DNA of 64,000 bases. It comes from Nocardioides cavernae. Lineage in GTDB: Bacteria; Actinomycetota; Actinomycetes; Propionibacteriales; Nocardioidaceae. The notes below the pieces were generated by a model. It saw only the letters and a program-made list of their open reading frames with translations. It searched no databases and was not told where the DNA came from. The DNA lies in NCBI RefSeq assembly GCF_013410035.1, contig NZ_JACCBW010000002.1, forward strand, positions 186,001 through 250,000, written 5' to 3'. How positions within the stretch are numbered: the stretch's first letter is position 1; every line of letters begins with the position of its first letter. Position numbers and translations under genes: made by a program. Positions 33,705-40,864 of this stretch are shown here, in pieces.

Positions 33705-34363
33705 TCCGGGTCGTGCTGGTCGACGACCAGGAGCTGTTCCGCGAGGGCGTCCGGACGATCGTCGACGCGCAGGAGGGGATGGAGGTCGTCGGCGTCGCCG
33801 GCGACGGGTTCGAGGCGATCGCGGTGTGCGACGAGCTCCAGCCCGACGTCGTGCTGATGGACATCCGGATGCCCGAGATGGACGGCGTCGAGGCCACCCG
33901 CCAGCTCTTCGCGCCGGAGCGGGTGTCCAAGCGGCAGACCCCGTTGCGGGTCGTCGTGCTGACGACCTTCAATCTCGACGACCGGGCAGCGACCGCGATC
34001 CGCTACGGCGCGAGCGGCTTCCTGCTCAAGGACACCACCCCGCTGATGCTGCGCGACGCGATCCGCACGGTCCACACCGGCAACGCCGTCCTCGCCCCGG
34101 CCGACCTCTCGCTGCTGCTGCAGGGGCAGTTCGTCGCGCGCGCGCCCGCGCCCACGGCGTACCTCTCGCTCACGGACAAGGAGCGCGAGGTGTTCGCCGC
34201 CGTCGCCCGCGGCCTGTCCAACACCGAGATCGCCCAGCAGATCTTCGCCTCCGAGTCCACCGTGAAGACCCACGTCGGGTCGGTGCTGCGCAAGCTGTCC
34301 CTGCGCGACCGGGTGCAGATCGTGGTCTTCGCGCACGAGCACGGCCTGGTCGGAGCGGGCTGA
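33701..34363 (+). CDS. NarL/LuxR-family response regulator
   Basis: 220 aa. The receiver domain has the phosphorylation site Asp54 in VVLMDIRMPEMDGVEATR and the conserved Lys in SGFLLKDTTP; a LuxR-type helix-turn-helix follows (LTDKEREVFAAVARGLSNTEIAQQIFASESTVKTHVGSVLRKL). It is the last gene of the D-alanine operon. It probably controls this operon and possibly other envelope genes; the inverted repeat at 28520-28553 is a candidate site. Confidence 0.93.
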   Translation: MIRVVLVDDQELFREGVRTIVDAQEGMEVVGVAGDGFEAIAVCDELQPDVVLMDIRMPEMDGVEATRQLFAPERVSKRQTPLRVVVLTTFNLDDRAATAIRYGASGFLLKDTTPLMLRDAIRTVHTGNAVLAPADLSLLLQGQFVARAPAPTAYLSLTDKEREVFAAVARGLSNTEIAQQIFASESTVKTHVGSVLRKLSLRDRVQIVVFAHEHGLVGAG

Positions 34364-34407
34364 GGTTCCCGCCCCTCGGGACCTGCGGCGCCCCACCCGC
34401 CGCGTGA

Positions 34408-34413
34408 CAGGCT
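34408..34413 (+). promoter_or_regulatory. Leaderless -10 element of malQ
   Basis: CAGGCT within TGACAGGCT, seven bases before the ATG. The same TGACAGGCT lies six bases before the gene at 37062. Confidence 0.4.
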
Positions 34414-34420
34414 TGCGGGC

Positions 34421-35653
34421 ATGGTCATCCGAGGCATCCCCGACCGGGCCGCCGGCGTCCAGCTCCACGTCACCTCGCTGCCGGGCGGCCGGCTCGGCGA
34501 GCCCGCGCGGGACTTCGTGCGGTGGCTCGCCGCCGCCGGGCAGACGGTCTGGCAGGTCCTGCCCCTGACCGTCCCCGACGCGCACGGCTCGCCGTACGCC
34601 TCTCCCTCCGCGTTCGCCGCGTCGCCCGGTCTCCTCGAGGACCCGCAGGCGCCCGTCGGCGCGGACGAGGTGGCGGCCTTCGCCGAGCAGCACGCCTACT
34701 GGGCCGGGTCGTGGGTCGAGCACGGCGGAGACCTCGCCGACCAGGTGCGCTTCGAGCGCGAGTGGGCGGCGCTGCGCTCCTTCGCGGCCGACCACGGCGT
34801 GCGGCTGATGGGTGACATCCCGATCTACGTCGCCGCCGGCAGCGCCGACGCGGCGGCGTGGCCCGGGCTGTTCCGCGACGACGCGGTCGCGGGCGTACCA
34901 CCCGACGCCTTCACCGACAGCGGCCAGCTCTGGGGGAACCCGCTCTACGACTGGGACGCGATGGCAGCCGACGGCTACACGTGGTGGGTGGAGCGGCTGC
35001 GCCGCAGCCTGGCCCTGCACGACCTGGTCCGCATCGACCACTTCCGCGGCTTCGCGGCCTTCTGGGCCGTGCCGGCCGGGCACCCGACGGCCGAGCACGG
35101 GACGTGGGAGCCGGGCCCGGGGCGCGCCGTCTTCGACGCGGCGACCGCGCGACTCGGCCCGCTGCCCGTCGTCGCCGAGGACCTCGGCGTGATCGACGCC
35201 CCGGTCGAGGAGCTGCGCGACGCCCTGGGCTTCCCCGGCATGGCGGTCCTGCAGTTCGCGTTCGACCCCGACGGCGACGACCGGCGCCACGAGCCGGAGA
35301 ACCTGCGTCGCGACCAGGTCGTCTACACCGGCACCCACGACAACGACACCGTCGTCGGCTGGTGGGGGGAGCTGGAGGACGTACGCCGACGCGAGGCGCG
35401 CCGCGCCTTCGTGGCAGCGGGTGCCGACGACCCCGATCCCGCGTGGGCGATGATCCGGCTCGCGCACGCGACGCCCTGCCGCGTCGCCATGGTGCAGGCC
35501 CAGGACGTGCTGTCGCTGGGCGCCGAGGCGCGGATGAACACCCCCGGCACCGCGGCGACCTGGTCGTGGCGGCTCGAGCCCGGGATGCTCACCGCCGACC
35601 TCGCGGCCCGGCTGCGCGCGGTCACCGAGGAGCACGGGCGCCTCGGCGGCTGA
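34421..35653 (+). CDS. malQ: 4-alpha-glucanotransferase (GH77)
   Basis: Transfers maltooligosaccharide chains in cytosolic glycogen/maltodextrin metabolism. 410 aa, shorter than the usual 500 or more, but the catalytic elements are all there: QVLPLTVPDAHGSPYASPSAFA, GDIPIYVAAGSAD, LVRIDHFRGFAAFW (nucleophile Asp), VVAEDLGVI (acid/base Glu) and YTGTHDNDTVVGWW (transition-state Asp). The final QDVLSLGAEARMNTPGTAATWSWRL is also conserved. No other glycogen genes are adjacent. Confidence 0.92.
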   Translation: MVIRGIPDRAAGVQLHVTSLPGGRLGEPARDFVRWLAAAGQTVWQVLPLTVPDAHGSPYASPSAFAASPGLLEDPQAPVGADEVAAFAEQHAYWAGSWVEHGGDLADQVRFEREWAALRSFAADHGVRLMGDIPIYVAAGSADAAAWPGLFRDDAVAGVPPDAFTDSGQLWGNPLYDWDAMAADGYTWWVERLRRSLALHDLVRIDHFRGFAAFWAVPAGHPTAEHGTWEPGPGRAVFDAATARLGPLPVVAEDLGVIDAPVEELRDALGFPGMAVLQFAFDPDGDDRRHEPENLRRDQVVYTGTHDNDTVVGWWGELEDVRRREARRAFVAAGADDPDPAWAMIRLAHATPCRVAMVQAQDVLSLGAEARMNTPGTAATWSWRLEPGMLTADLAARLRAVTEEHGRLGG

Positions 35654-35742
35654 CCCCGGCGCCTGACCCCTGGGCCGGTCTCGGGGTCGGACAGGGGTCG
35701 TTCCGGATGGCCCGGCCCGCCCCCGCGACGCATGCTGGAGGC

Positions 35743-35997
35743 ATGGAAAAGATCCGCACCTCCCTCGCCCGCCAAGGCCTGGTCCGCTCGACCGACCGCG
35801 CGATCATCGGCGGCGTCTGCGCCGGGGTCGGGCGCCGTCTCGGCCTCACGCCGTGGGTGACCCGGCTGCTGTTCGTCGTGACGATGTTCGCGATCCCGGG
35901 CAGCCAGATCCTCATCTACCCGCTGCTGTGGTTCCTCATGCCGTCCGAGGACAGCGTCGAGGCCGCCGCCGCGCGCCACGCCTTCCCGGCCCGCTGA
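35743..35997 (+). CDS. PspC-domain membrane protein
   Basis: 84 aa. A phage-shock-protein-C type domain: STDRAIIGGVCAGVGRRLGLTPWVTRLLFVV, then a second hydrophobic stretch ending LIYPLLWFLMPSE. It is probably a small inner-membrane protein that senses or responds to envelope stress. The gene ends four bases from the convergent secreted-protein gene. Confidence 0.85.
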   Translation: MEKIRTSLARQGLVRSTDRAIIGGVCAGVGRRLGLTPWVTRLLFVVTMFAIPGSQILIYPLLWFLMPSEDSVEAAAARHAFPAR

Positions 35998-36001
35998 CCC
36001 C

Positions 36002-36937
36002 CTACTGGAACGACACGAACCGCACGTCCGGCAGCGAGCGCCGGACCTGCGCCGGGCGCATCCGCGGCACGTCCTCGTCGTAGAAGAGCTTGAAGCCCAT
36101 CGTGAACTTCCGCGGCACGGCGACGTCGCGGTAGGTCGCGAGCTTGTCGGCCGGGCTGCCGAAGCCGTCGACGTGCTGCACCATCGCGAGGCCGTCGCGG
36201 CGGCGTACCTTCCGGATGTCGGGCACCATCGAGTCGGTGAACTGGTGCACCACGAAGAGCTTCTCCGGCAGGCCGTTGTCACGGGTCAGCCGCGACAGCC
36301 AGCCGGCGGTGCGGTTGATCTCCCGGGCGCGCACCGAGCCGATCTGCTGACCGGGGAACTCGCCCGGCCCGACGCGCCACTCCGGGTCGAGGGCCAGGCC
36401 GACCCACGGGTCCTGCAGCGCCCACTCCCACCGCTTCGCGGCGGTCAGGAAGTCCGTACGCCCCGGCTGGAGGTCGAGCAGCAGCAGCGCGCCGTTGCGG
36501 TGCGCGGCGTCGATGTAGGCCTGGACGCGGCTGTGCAGCACGTCGTGCGCGTGGTCGCCGTCGGTGCCGGGGTAGTCGGCGCCGTCGGCCACGGTGACGA
36601 TGAGCTCGTAGACCGGGAGCAGCCGCTCCGTGCGGCCCAGGAACGGCTTGCCGGCCTTCGCGATCCGCTGGAAGGCCGTGTCCGGGTCGGTCTCGCCGAG
36701 GACGCCGAGCGCCCCGGTCGCGGCGGTGCCGTAGTAGGCGGTGAGGAAGCGCTTCCTGCCGAAGACGGTCTTCCCGCCGCCGGGCAGCGACGCAGTGGCA
36801 CGGGCCGCTGTCGTGGCAGCTGTCGCCGACGTCCGGGCCGGCCGGTCCCCGGCCGCTGCGGGTGGCGAGGTGAGCACTGGCAGTGCGATCAGTCCAGCGA
36901 CGAGCGCAGCGAGGCGTGCCCGAGTCCCCCGAGTCAT
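36002..36937 (-). CDS. Secreted protein of unknown function
   Basis: 311 aa with a signal peptide (RLAALVAGLIALPVLTSPPAAAG) and an Ala/Thr-rich linker. The mature domain begins KTVFGRKRFLTAYYGTAATGALGVLGETDPDTAFQRI and contains LLLLDLQPGR, VGLALDPEWRV and KLFVVHQFTDSMV. The order of short strands ending in acidic residues suggests a TIM-barrel, perhaps glycosidase-like. Such proteins are found in many actinobacteria without an assigned role. TAGGTT lies six bases before the ATG. Confidence 0.75.
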   Translation of the reverse strand: MTRGTRARLAALVAGLIALPVLTSPPAAAGDRPARTSATAATTAARATASLPGGGKTVFGRKRFLTAYYGTAATGALGVLGETDPDTAFQRIAKAGKPFLGRTERLLPVYELIVTVADGADYPGTDGDHAHDVLHSRVQAYIDAAHRNGALLLLDLQPGRTDFLTAAKRWEWALQDPWVGLALDPEWRVGPGEFPGQQIGSVRAREINRTAGWLSRLTRDNGLPEKLFVVHQFTDSMVPDIRKVRRRDGLAMVQHVDGFGSPADKLATYRDVAVPRKFTMGFKLFYDEDVPRMRPAQVRRSLPDVRFVSFQ

Positions 36938-36943
36938 GGCGGC

Positions 36944-36949
36944 AACCTA
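36944..36949 (-). promoter_or_regulatory. Leaderless -10 element of the secreted-protein gene
   Basis: TAGGTT on the minus strand, six bases before the ATG at 36937. Confidence 0.45.
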
Positions 36950-36962
36950 GCGCGTCCACGCC

Positions 36963-37028
36963 GCACGTGCTGCGGACGTGGCCGCCTGGGGAGCGATCCG
37001 GGGACCATGACCGCCGCACGTGCGGCGG
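36963..37028. promoter_or_regulatory. Two GCACGTGC palindromes in a divergent promoter region
   Basis: GCACGTGC occurs at 36963-36970 and again at 37016-37023, where it is the centre of a perfect 18-bp palindrome CCGCCGCACGTGCGGCGG (37011-37028). The sites start 53 bases apart. They lie between divergent genes and could bind one dimeric regulator. Confidence 0.4.
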
Positions 37029-37061
37029 CGCGGTGTCACCGCCTCCTGACAGGCTGCCCCC

Positions 37062-37691
37062 ATGACTGACGCCTGGGACCTGGTCGCCGCCGAGCGGCAG
37101 GCGCTCGTCGACGACCTCGCGACGCTGACGCCCGAGCAGTGGGAGGTTCCGTCTCTGTGCGCGGGCTGGACCGTGCACGACGTCGCTGCGCACCTCGTCG
37201 ACAACGCGCGCACGACCCGGGTCGGGATCGTCGTGGCGATGGTGCGGGCACGGTTCGACTTCGACCGCCAGAACGCTGCCGGCGTCGCGCGGTGGAAGGG
37301 GTCCACCCCCGCCGAGACGCTCGAGCGGCTGCGCGCGGTGGTCGACCGGCGGACCACCCCACCCGCCCCGCTCGACAGCCGGCTCGTCGAGGAGGTCGCC
37401 CACGGCGAGGACGTCCGTCGGCCGCTGGGGCTCACCCGCGTCTACCCGGCGGAGGCGGGCGGGCGCGCGCTCGCGCACCAGGCGCGCACCTCCGTCGCGC
37501 TCGGCGGCGGCAAGCAGCACCTCGCCGGCCTGACGCTGCGCGCCACCGACGCGGACGTACGCCTGGGCGAGGGCCCCGAGGTCGTCGGCCCGCTCGTCTC
37601 GCTGCTGCTGGTGTCGTCCGGGCGGGTCGCCGGGCTCGCCGACCTCACGGGCGACGGCGTCCCGCGGCTGCGGGCCGCGCTCGCGGGCTGA
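37062..37691 (+). CDS. Maleylpyruvate isomerase-type mycothiol-dependent protein (DinB-like)
   Basis: 209 aa. N-terminal MDMPI/DinB four-helix domain with the zinc region LCAGWTVHDVAAHLVDNAR and the later HGEDVRRPLG. Proteins of this type use mycothiol, the actinobacterial thiol, as cofactor in isomerisation or S-transfer; the substrate here is unknown. CAGGCT lies six bases before the ATG. It converges with the MFS gene over a shared hairpin. Confidence 0.85.
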   Translation: MTDAWDLVAAERQALVDDLATLTPEQWEVPSLCAGWTVHDVAAHLVDNARTTRVGIVVAMVRARFDFDRQNAAGVARWKGSTPAETLERLRAVVDRRTTPPAPLDSRLVEEVAHGEDVRRPLGLTRVYPAEAGGRALAHQARTSVALGGGKQHLAGLTLRATDADVRLGEGPEVVGPLVSLLLVSSGRVAGLADLTGDGVPRLRAALAG

Positions 37692-37699
37692 ACGGCGGG

Positions 37700-37729
37700 G
37701 TTGTCAGGCTCTCCCTGAAGTTGTCAGGC
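37700..37729 (+). repeat. Direct repeat GTTGTCAGGC
   Basis: Two exact copies at 37700-37709 and 37720-37729, period 20 bases, followed by the inverted variant GCCGACAAC at 37738-37746. They lie in the short region after the MDMPI gene. No function can be assigned; they may extend the RNA structure of the terminator that follows. Confidence 0.35.
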
Positions 37730-37747
37730 GTTGCGCAGGCCGACAAC

Positions 37748-37781
37748 GTCAGCGATCCCCGGTCAGCCGGGGATCACTGAC
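37748..37781. terminator. Bidirectional terminator between convergent genes
   Basis: GATCCCCGG and CCGGGGATC form a perfect 9-bp stem with a 4-base loop, extended by GTCAG/CTGAC after one mismatch. The stop codon of the MFS gene lies in the loop. It serves the MDMPI gene on one strand and the MFS gene on the other. Confidence 0.7.
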
Positions 37782-39232
37782 GGGACCCCCGGCCCATCGC
37801 TGAACGCGTGCCGCGGCGCGGCGAGGAGCGCGAGCGCGGCCAGGAAGGCCGCCCCGGCGCAGACCGCCCAGACCGTGAGGTAGCCGCTGAGCGGGGCGAC
37901 CTGCTCGGAGGCCGCGTCCAGGGAGCCCGTCGCGGTCAGCGCGATCGCGAAGATCGCCGAGGCGATCGCACCGCCCACGGTCTTGGTGCCGTTGGTCATG
38001 CCGGTCGCGATACCGGTGCGCTCCGGGGGAGCGGCCGCGGCGGCGGCTGCCGGGAGCGCCGCGACGAGGGCGCCCGACCCGACGCCGGCGATGCCCATGT
38101 TGATCAGTGCCTGCCAGGTCTCGTCGTGGAACGGCAGCCACAGCAGGTAGCCGACCCCGACGAGGCAGCACGCGACGACCAGCGCCCGGCGTACGCCCCC
38201 GAGCAGGCGCGTCGTCAGCGGCAGGGTGAAGGCGCCGATCGCGAGGGTGATGACGTAGAGCCCGATGAGGGTCGAGACGAAGGCCGGCTCCGCGCCGAGG
38301 CCGTAGCCGCGCTCGACGGGGTCGGCCTGCGCGTAGGTCGACAACGGGATCTGGCCGCCGAGGACCGGGATGCCGAAGAGGAACGCCGTCACCTGCACGG
38401 GCCACTGCGCCGGGCTGGACAGCAGCCGCACGTCGACGATCGGCTCGGGGTGGCGCTGCTCGAAGCGCCAGAAGACGACGAACGCGCCGACGGACACCAG
38501 CAGGGTGAGCCACCCGAGGAGCGAGCCCGCACCGTCCACCCGGAGCAGCACGAGGCCGCCCATCAGGACGCCGAGCGCGACCGTGACGAGCCCGAGGCCG
38601 GTCCAGTCGATGCCGCCGCCGCTGTCGTCGCCGGGCGCCTGCTCGATGCCGACGAGGATCACGAAGAACACGGCCGTGACGACGACGGCGGGCAGGGCGA
38701 GGAGGAGGTTCATGTCCATCGACTCGACGAGCAGCCCGCTGGACACCGCCCCGATGATGACGGCCAGCTCGAGCGAGCCGACGAGGATCGCGGCACCGCG
38801 CCGGGTGAGCAGCTCCTGGCGCCCGGAGTCGCGGGTGCGACGGTGGATGATCGCGATCTCCAGCGGCAGCCACACGACGTACGCGCCCTGGAGCGCCCAG
38901 CCGATGAGGAAGGTCGTGAAGCCGGGGGCGAAGGCGAGCCACCACGAGCCGAGCGCGGTGACAGCCGTCGAGATGAGCAGGACCTTCTTGTGGCCGACGA
39001 GGTCGCCGAGCCGGGCGAGCAACGGGATGCAGAGCGCGCTGACGATCAGTTGCGCCGCCTCGAACCAGTTGATGTCGCCCTCGAGGATCGAGAGGTGCTC
39101 GGCGATCTGCGGGTAGATCGGCGTGTAGTAGCCCTGCAGGATCCCGCTGGCGAACTCGACCAGCACGAGGAAGCCCACGATGGTGGCGAGGCCCTTCACC
39201 GCCGTCGGGGCCGAACGCTCGGTGACGCTCAT
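37763..39232 (-). CDS. MFS transporter (14-helix type)
   Basis: 489 aa. GFLVLVEFASGILQGYYTPIYPQI opens the first helix; LARLGDLVGHKKVLLIS is the MFS loop 2-3 motif. The length and a central region of extra helices suggest a DHA2-like transporter. It starts at ATG overlapping the stop of the M20 peptidase gene, so it may export or import a peptide or N-acyl amino acid used by that enzyme (inference). Confidence 0.87.
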   Translation of the reverse strand: MSVTERSAPTAVKGLATIVGFLVLVEFASGILQGYYTPIYPQIAEHLSILEGDINWFEAAQLIVSALCIPLLARLGDLVGHKKVLLISTAVTALGSWWLAFAPGFTTFLIGWALQGAYVVWLPLEIAIIHRRTRDSGRQELLTRRGAAILVGSLELAVIIGAVSSGLLVESMDMNLLLALPAVVVTAVFFVILVGIEQAPGDDSGGGIDWTGLGLVTVALGVLMGGLVLLRVDGAGSLLGWLTLLVSVGAFVVFWRFEQRHPEPIVDVRLLSSPAQWPVQVTAFLFGIPVLGGQIPLSTYAQADPVERGYGLGAEPAFVSTLIGLYVITLAIGAFTLPLTTRLLGGVRRALVVACCLVGVGYLLWLPFHDETWQALINMGIAGVGSGALVAALPAAAAAAAPPERTGIATGMTNGTKTVGGAIASAIFAIALTATGSLDAASEQVAPLSGYLTVWAVCAGAAFLAALALLAAPRHAFSDGPGVPSVIPG

Positions 39233-40575
39233 GCGGGGAGCCTCTCGATCAGGAGCCGGTACCACCGGGCGCCGTCGACCAGGTCGTCGACGCCGATGTG
39301 CTCGTCGTAGGAGTGGATGGCCTGGCGTTGCGCCTTGGTCATCCGGAAGGGGGCGAAGCGGTAGACGTGCTCGCTGATCGCGGTGAAGTGCCGCGAGTCG
39401 GTGGCCGCCATCATCACGTACGGCGTCGCGACCGCCTCGGGGAACACCGCGCCGATGCAGTCCTCGAGCAGCTCGAAGGCCTCGTCCATCGGGGAGATCG
39501 GTGACGGCTCGCCGGACTCGACGACGTCGATCCGGATCGAGTCGTCGGCGATCGCCTTCCGGACGTGCTCGACGACCCCGGCCACCGTGTCGCCGACCAT
39601 CACCCGGATGTTGAGCCCGGCGCGGGCGGTCGAGGCGATGACGTTGAGGGCGGGGGACCCGCTGAGGGTGGTGGTGGCGACGGTGGTCCGGGTCATCGCC
39701 GCGGCCTCGGGGCCGGCGGCGAGCAGGGCACGCGTGACGACCGGTGCGAGCCGGTTCGCCCGGCCGAGCAGCGGACGCAGCGGGAGGGGCACGTGCGGGG
39801 CGAGGCGTCGCATCAGCTCGAGCGTGGGCGGGGGCGCGGAGGCGGGGAAGGGTGACCTCTCGATCCGCAGGATCGCCCGCGCGATTCGGGCCGTGGGGCC
39901 GTTGCGCGCCGGCGTCGAGGCGTGGCCGCCGCGGCCCTCGGCGACGAGCTCGAGCGACGTGGTGCCCTTCTCGGTGACGCCGATGACCCCGAGCGGGGCC
40001 GTCACGCCCGGGAAGGCGCCGCCGGCGATCGCGCCACCCTCGTCGAGGACCAGCCAGGGCGTCACGCCGCGCTCGCGGAGCACGCCGACCGCCTCCACCG
40101 CGGCCGTGCCGCTGACCTCCTCGTCGCAGCCGAAGGACAGCCACACGTCCTGCGCCGGCACGTGGCCGGCCTCGAGCAGCTGCTCGACGGCCTCGCAGAT
40201 CCCGGCCACGCAGCCCTTGTCGTCGAGGGTGCCGCGCCCCCAGATCGCGGGTCCGACGTCGGAGTCGTGGATCGCGCCGCCGAAGGGGTCGTGCCGCCAC
40301 GGCGCCTCGCCGTCGACGGGCACGACGTCGAGGTGCGCCATCAGCACGACCGGTCGCTCGGCGCTCGCGCCCGCCCAGTGGAACAGCAGGCCGTGCGGGC
40401 CGACCCGGGTCAAGTCGAGGTGCTGGTGCAGCAGCGGGAACTGCGTCTCCAGCTCGGCCAGCAGGCGGTCGAAGGCCTCGCCGTCGACCCGCGACGGGTC
40501 GCGGTCGGACACGGTCGGGATGCGTACGAGCGCCTGCAGCGCGGTGACCACTCGGGCGTTCGTGCGGTCGGTCAT
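39229..40575 (-). CDS. M20-family metallopeptidase (PM20D1-like)
   Basis: 448 aa di-zinc peptidase. Metal ligands are visible in MAHLDVVPVDG, GRGTLDDKG, CDEEVSGTAA and the late GGHASTPA; the size and spacing match carboxypeptidase PM20D1/Gly-Xaa carboxypeptidase relatives. The cytosolic form has no signal peptide. TACGGT (-10 box) lies six bases before the ATG and is framed by the palindrome GGGCAG/CTGCCC. It is co-transcribed with the MFS gene. Confidence 0.88.
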   Translation of the reverse strand: MTDRTNARVVTALQALVRIPTVSDRDPSRVDGEAFDRLLAELETQFPLLHQHLDLTRVGPHGLLFHWAGASAERPVVLMAHLDVVPVDGEAPWRHDPFGGAIHDSDVGPAIWGRGTLDDKGCVAGICEAVEQLLEAGHVPAQDVWLSFGCDEEVSGTAAVEAVGVLRERGVTPWLVLDEGGAIAGGAFPGVTAPLGVIGVTEKGTTSLELVAEGRGGHASTPARNGPTARIARAILRIERSPFPASAPPPTLELMRRLAPHVPLPLRPLLGRANRLAPVVTRALLAAGPEAAAMTRTTVATTTLSGSPALNVIASTARAGLNIRVMVGDTVAGVVEHVRKAIADDSIRIDVVESGEPSPISPMDEAFELLEDCIGAVFPEAVATPYVMMAATDSRHFTAISEHVYRFAPFRMTKAQRQAIHSYDEHIGVDDLVDGARWYRLLIERLPA

Positions 40576-40593
40576 GGGCAGACCGTACTGCCC
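40576..40593. promoter_or_regulatory. Palindrome framing the -10 box of the M20/MFS operon
   Basis: GGGCAG-ACCGTA-CTGCCC; the centre read on the minus strand is TACGGT, six bases before the ATG at 40575. A repressor bound here would cover the -10 box directly. Confidence 0.45.
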
Positions 40594-40709
40594 GCGACGC
40601 TCGATGAGGGGGCTCTCACGGTCAGCTCATCGACACGTCATGACCGACGGGCAGATTCGTCCTCGTCAGCCGGGAACACCCCCGGACACCACCACCGAAG
40701 GAGGCCGTC

Positions 40710-40853
40710 ATGGCCCGCTCCGGAATCCTCTCCGCCCTCGCGCCGGCCGTCCAGGCCCGCCGCGGGGACTCCACCAGCGACGACGGGCGCCGCCGCCGTC
40801 GTCGCCGGCGCCGCAACCGCAACCGCAGCCGCTCGCGCTCGCGCACGAACTGA
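40710..40853 (+). CDS. Arg-rich 47-aa micro-protein
   Basis: Begins MARSGILSALAPAVQARRGD, then DSTSDDG, nine consecutive Arg, then NRNRSRSRSRTN. A strong ribosome binding site (GAAGGAGG) seven bases before the ATG supports real translation. The helical N-terminus and polybasic tail could bind nucleic acid or acidic membranes; alternatively it is a peptide exported by the ABC transporter that starts 11 bases later. No family recognised. Confidence 0.6.
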   Translation: MARSGILSALAPAVQARRGDSTSDDGRRRRRRRRRNRNRSRSRSRTN

Positions 40854-40864
40854 GCGCGCGCACC

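Noticed and set aside
28654-34363. True VanA/VanB-type vancomycin resistance operon
   Set aside because: There is no D-lactate dehydrogenase (VanH), the ligase omega loop is not of the D-lactate type, and the two-component pair is of the NarL class. Only a vanC-like or D-Ala-metabolism role stays open.
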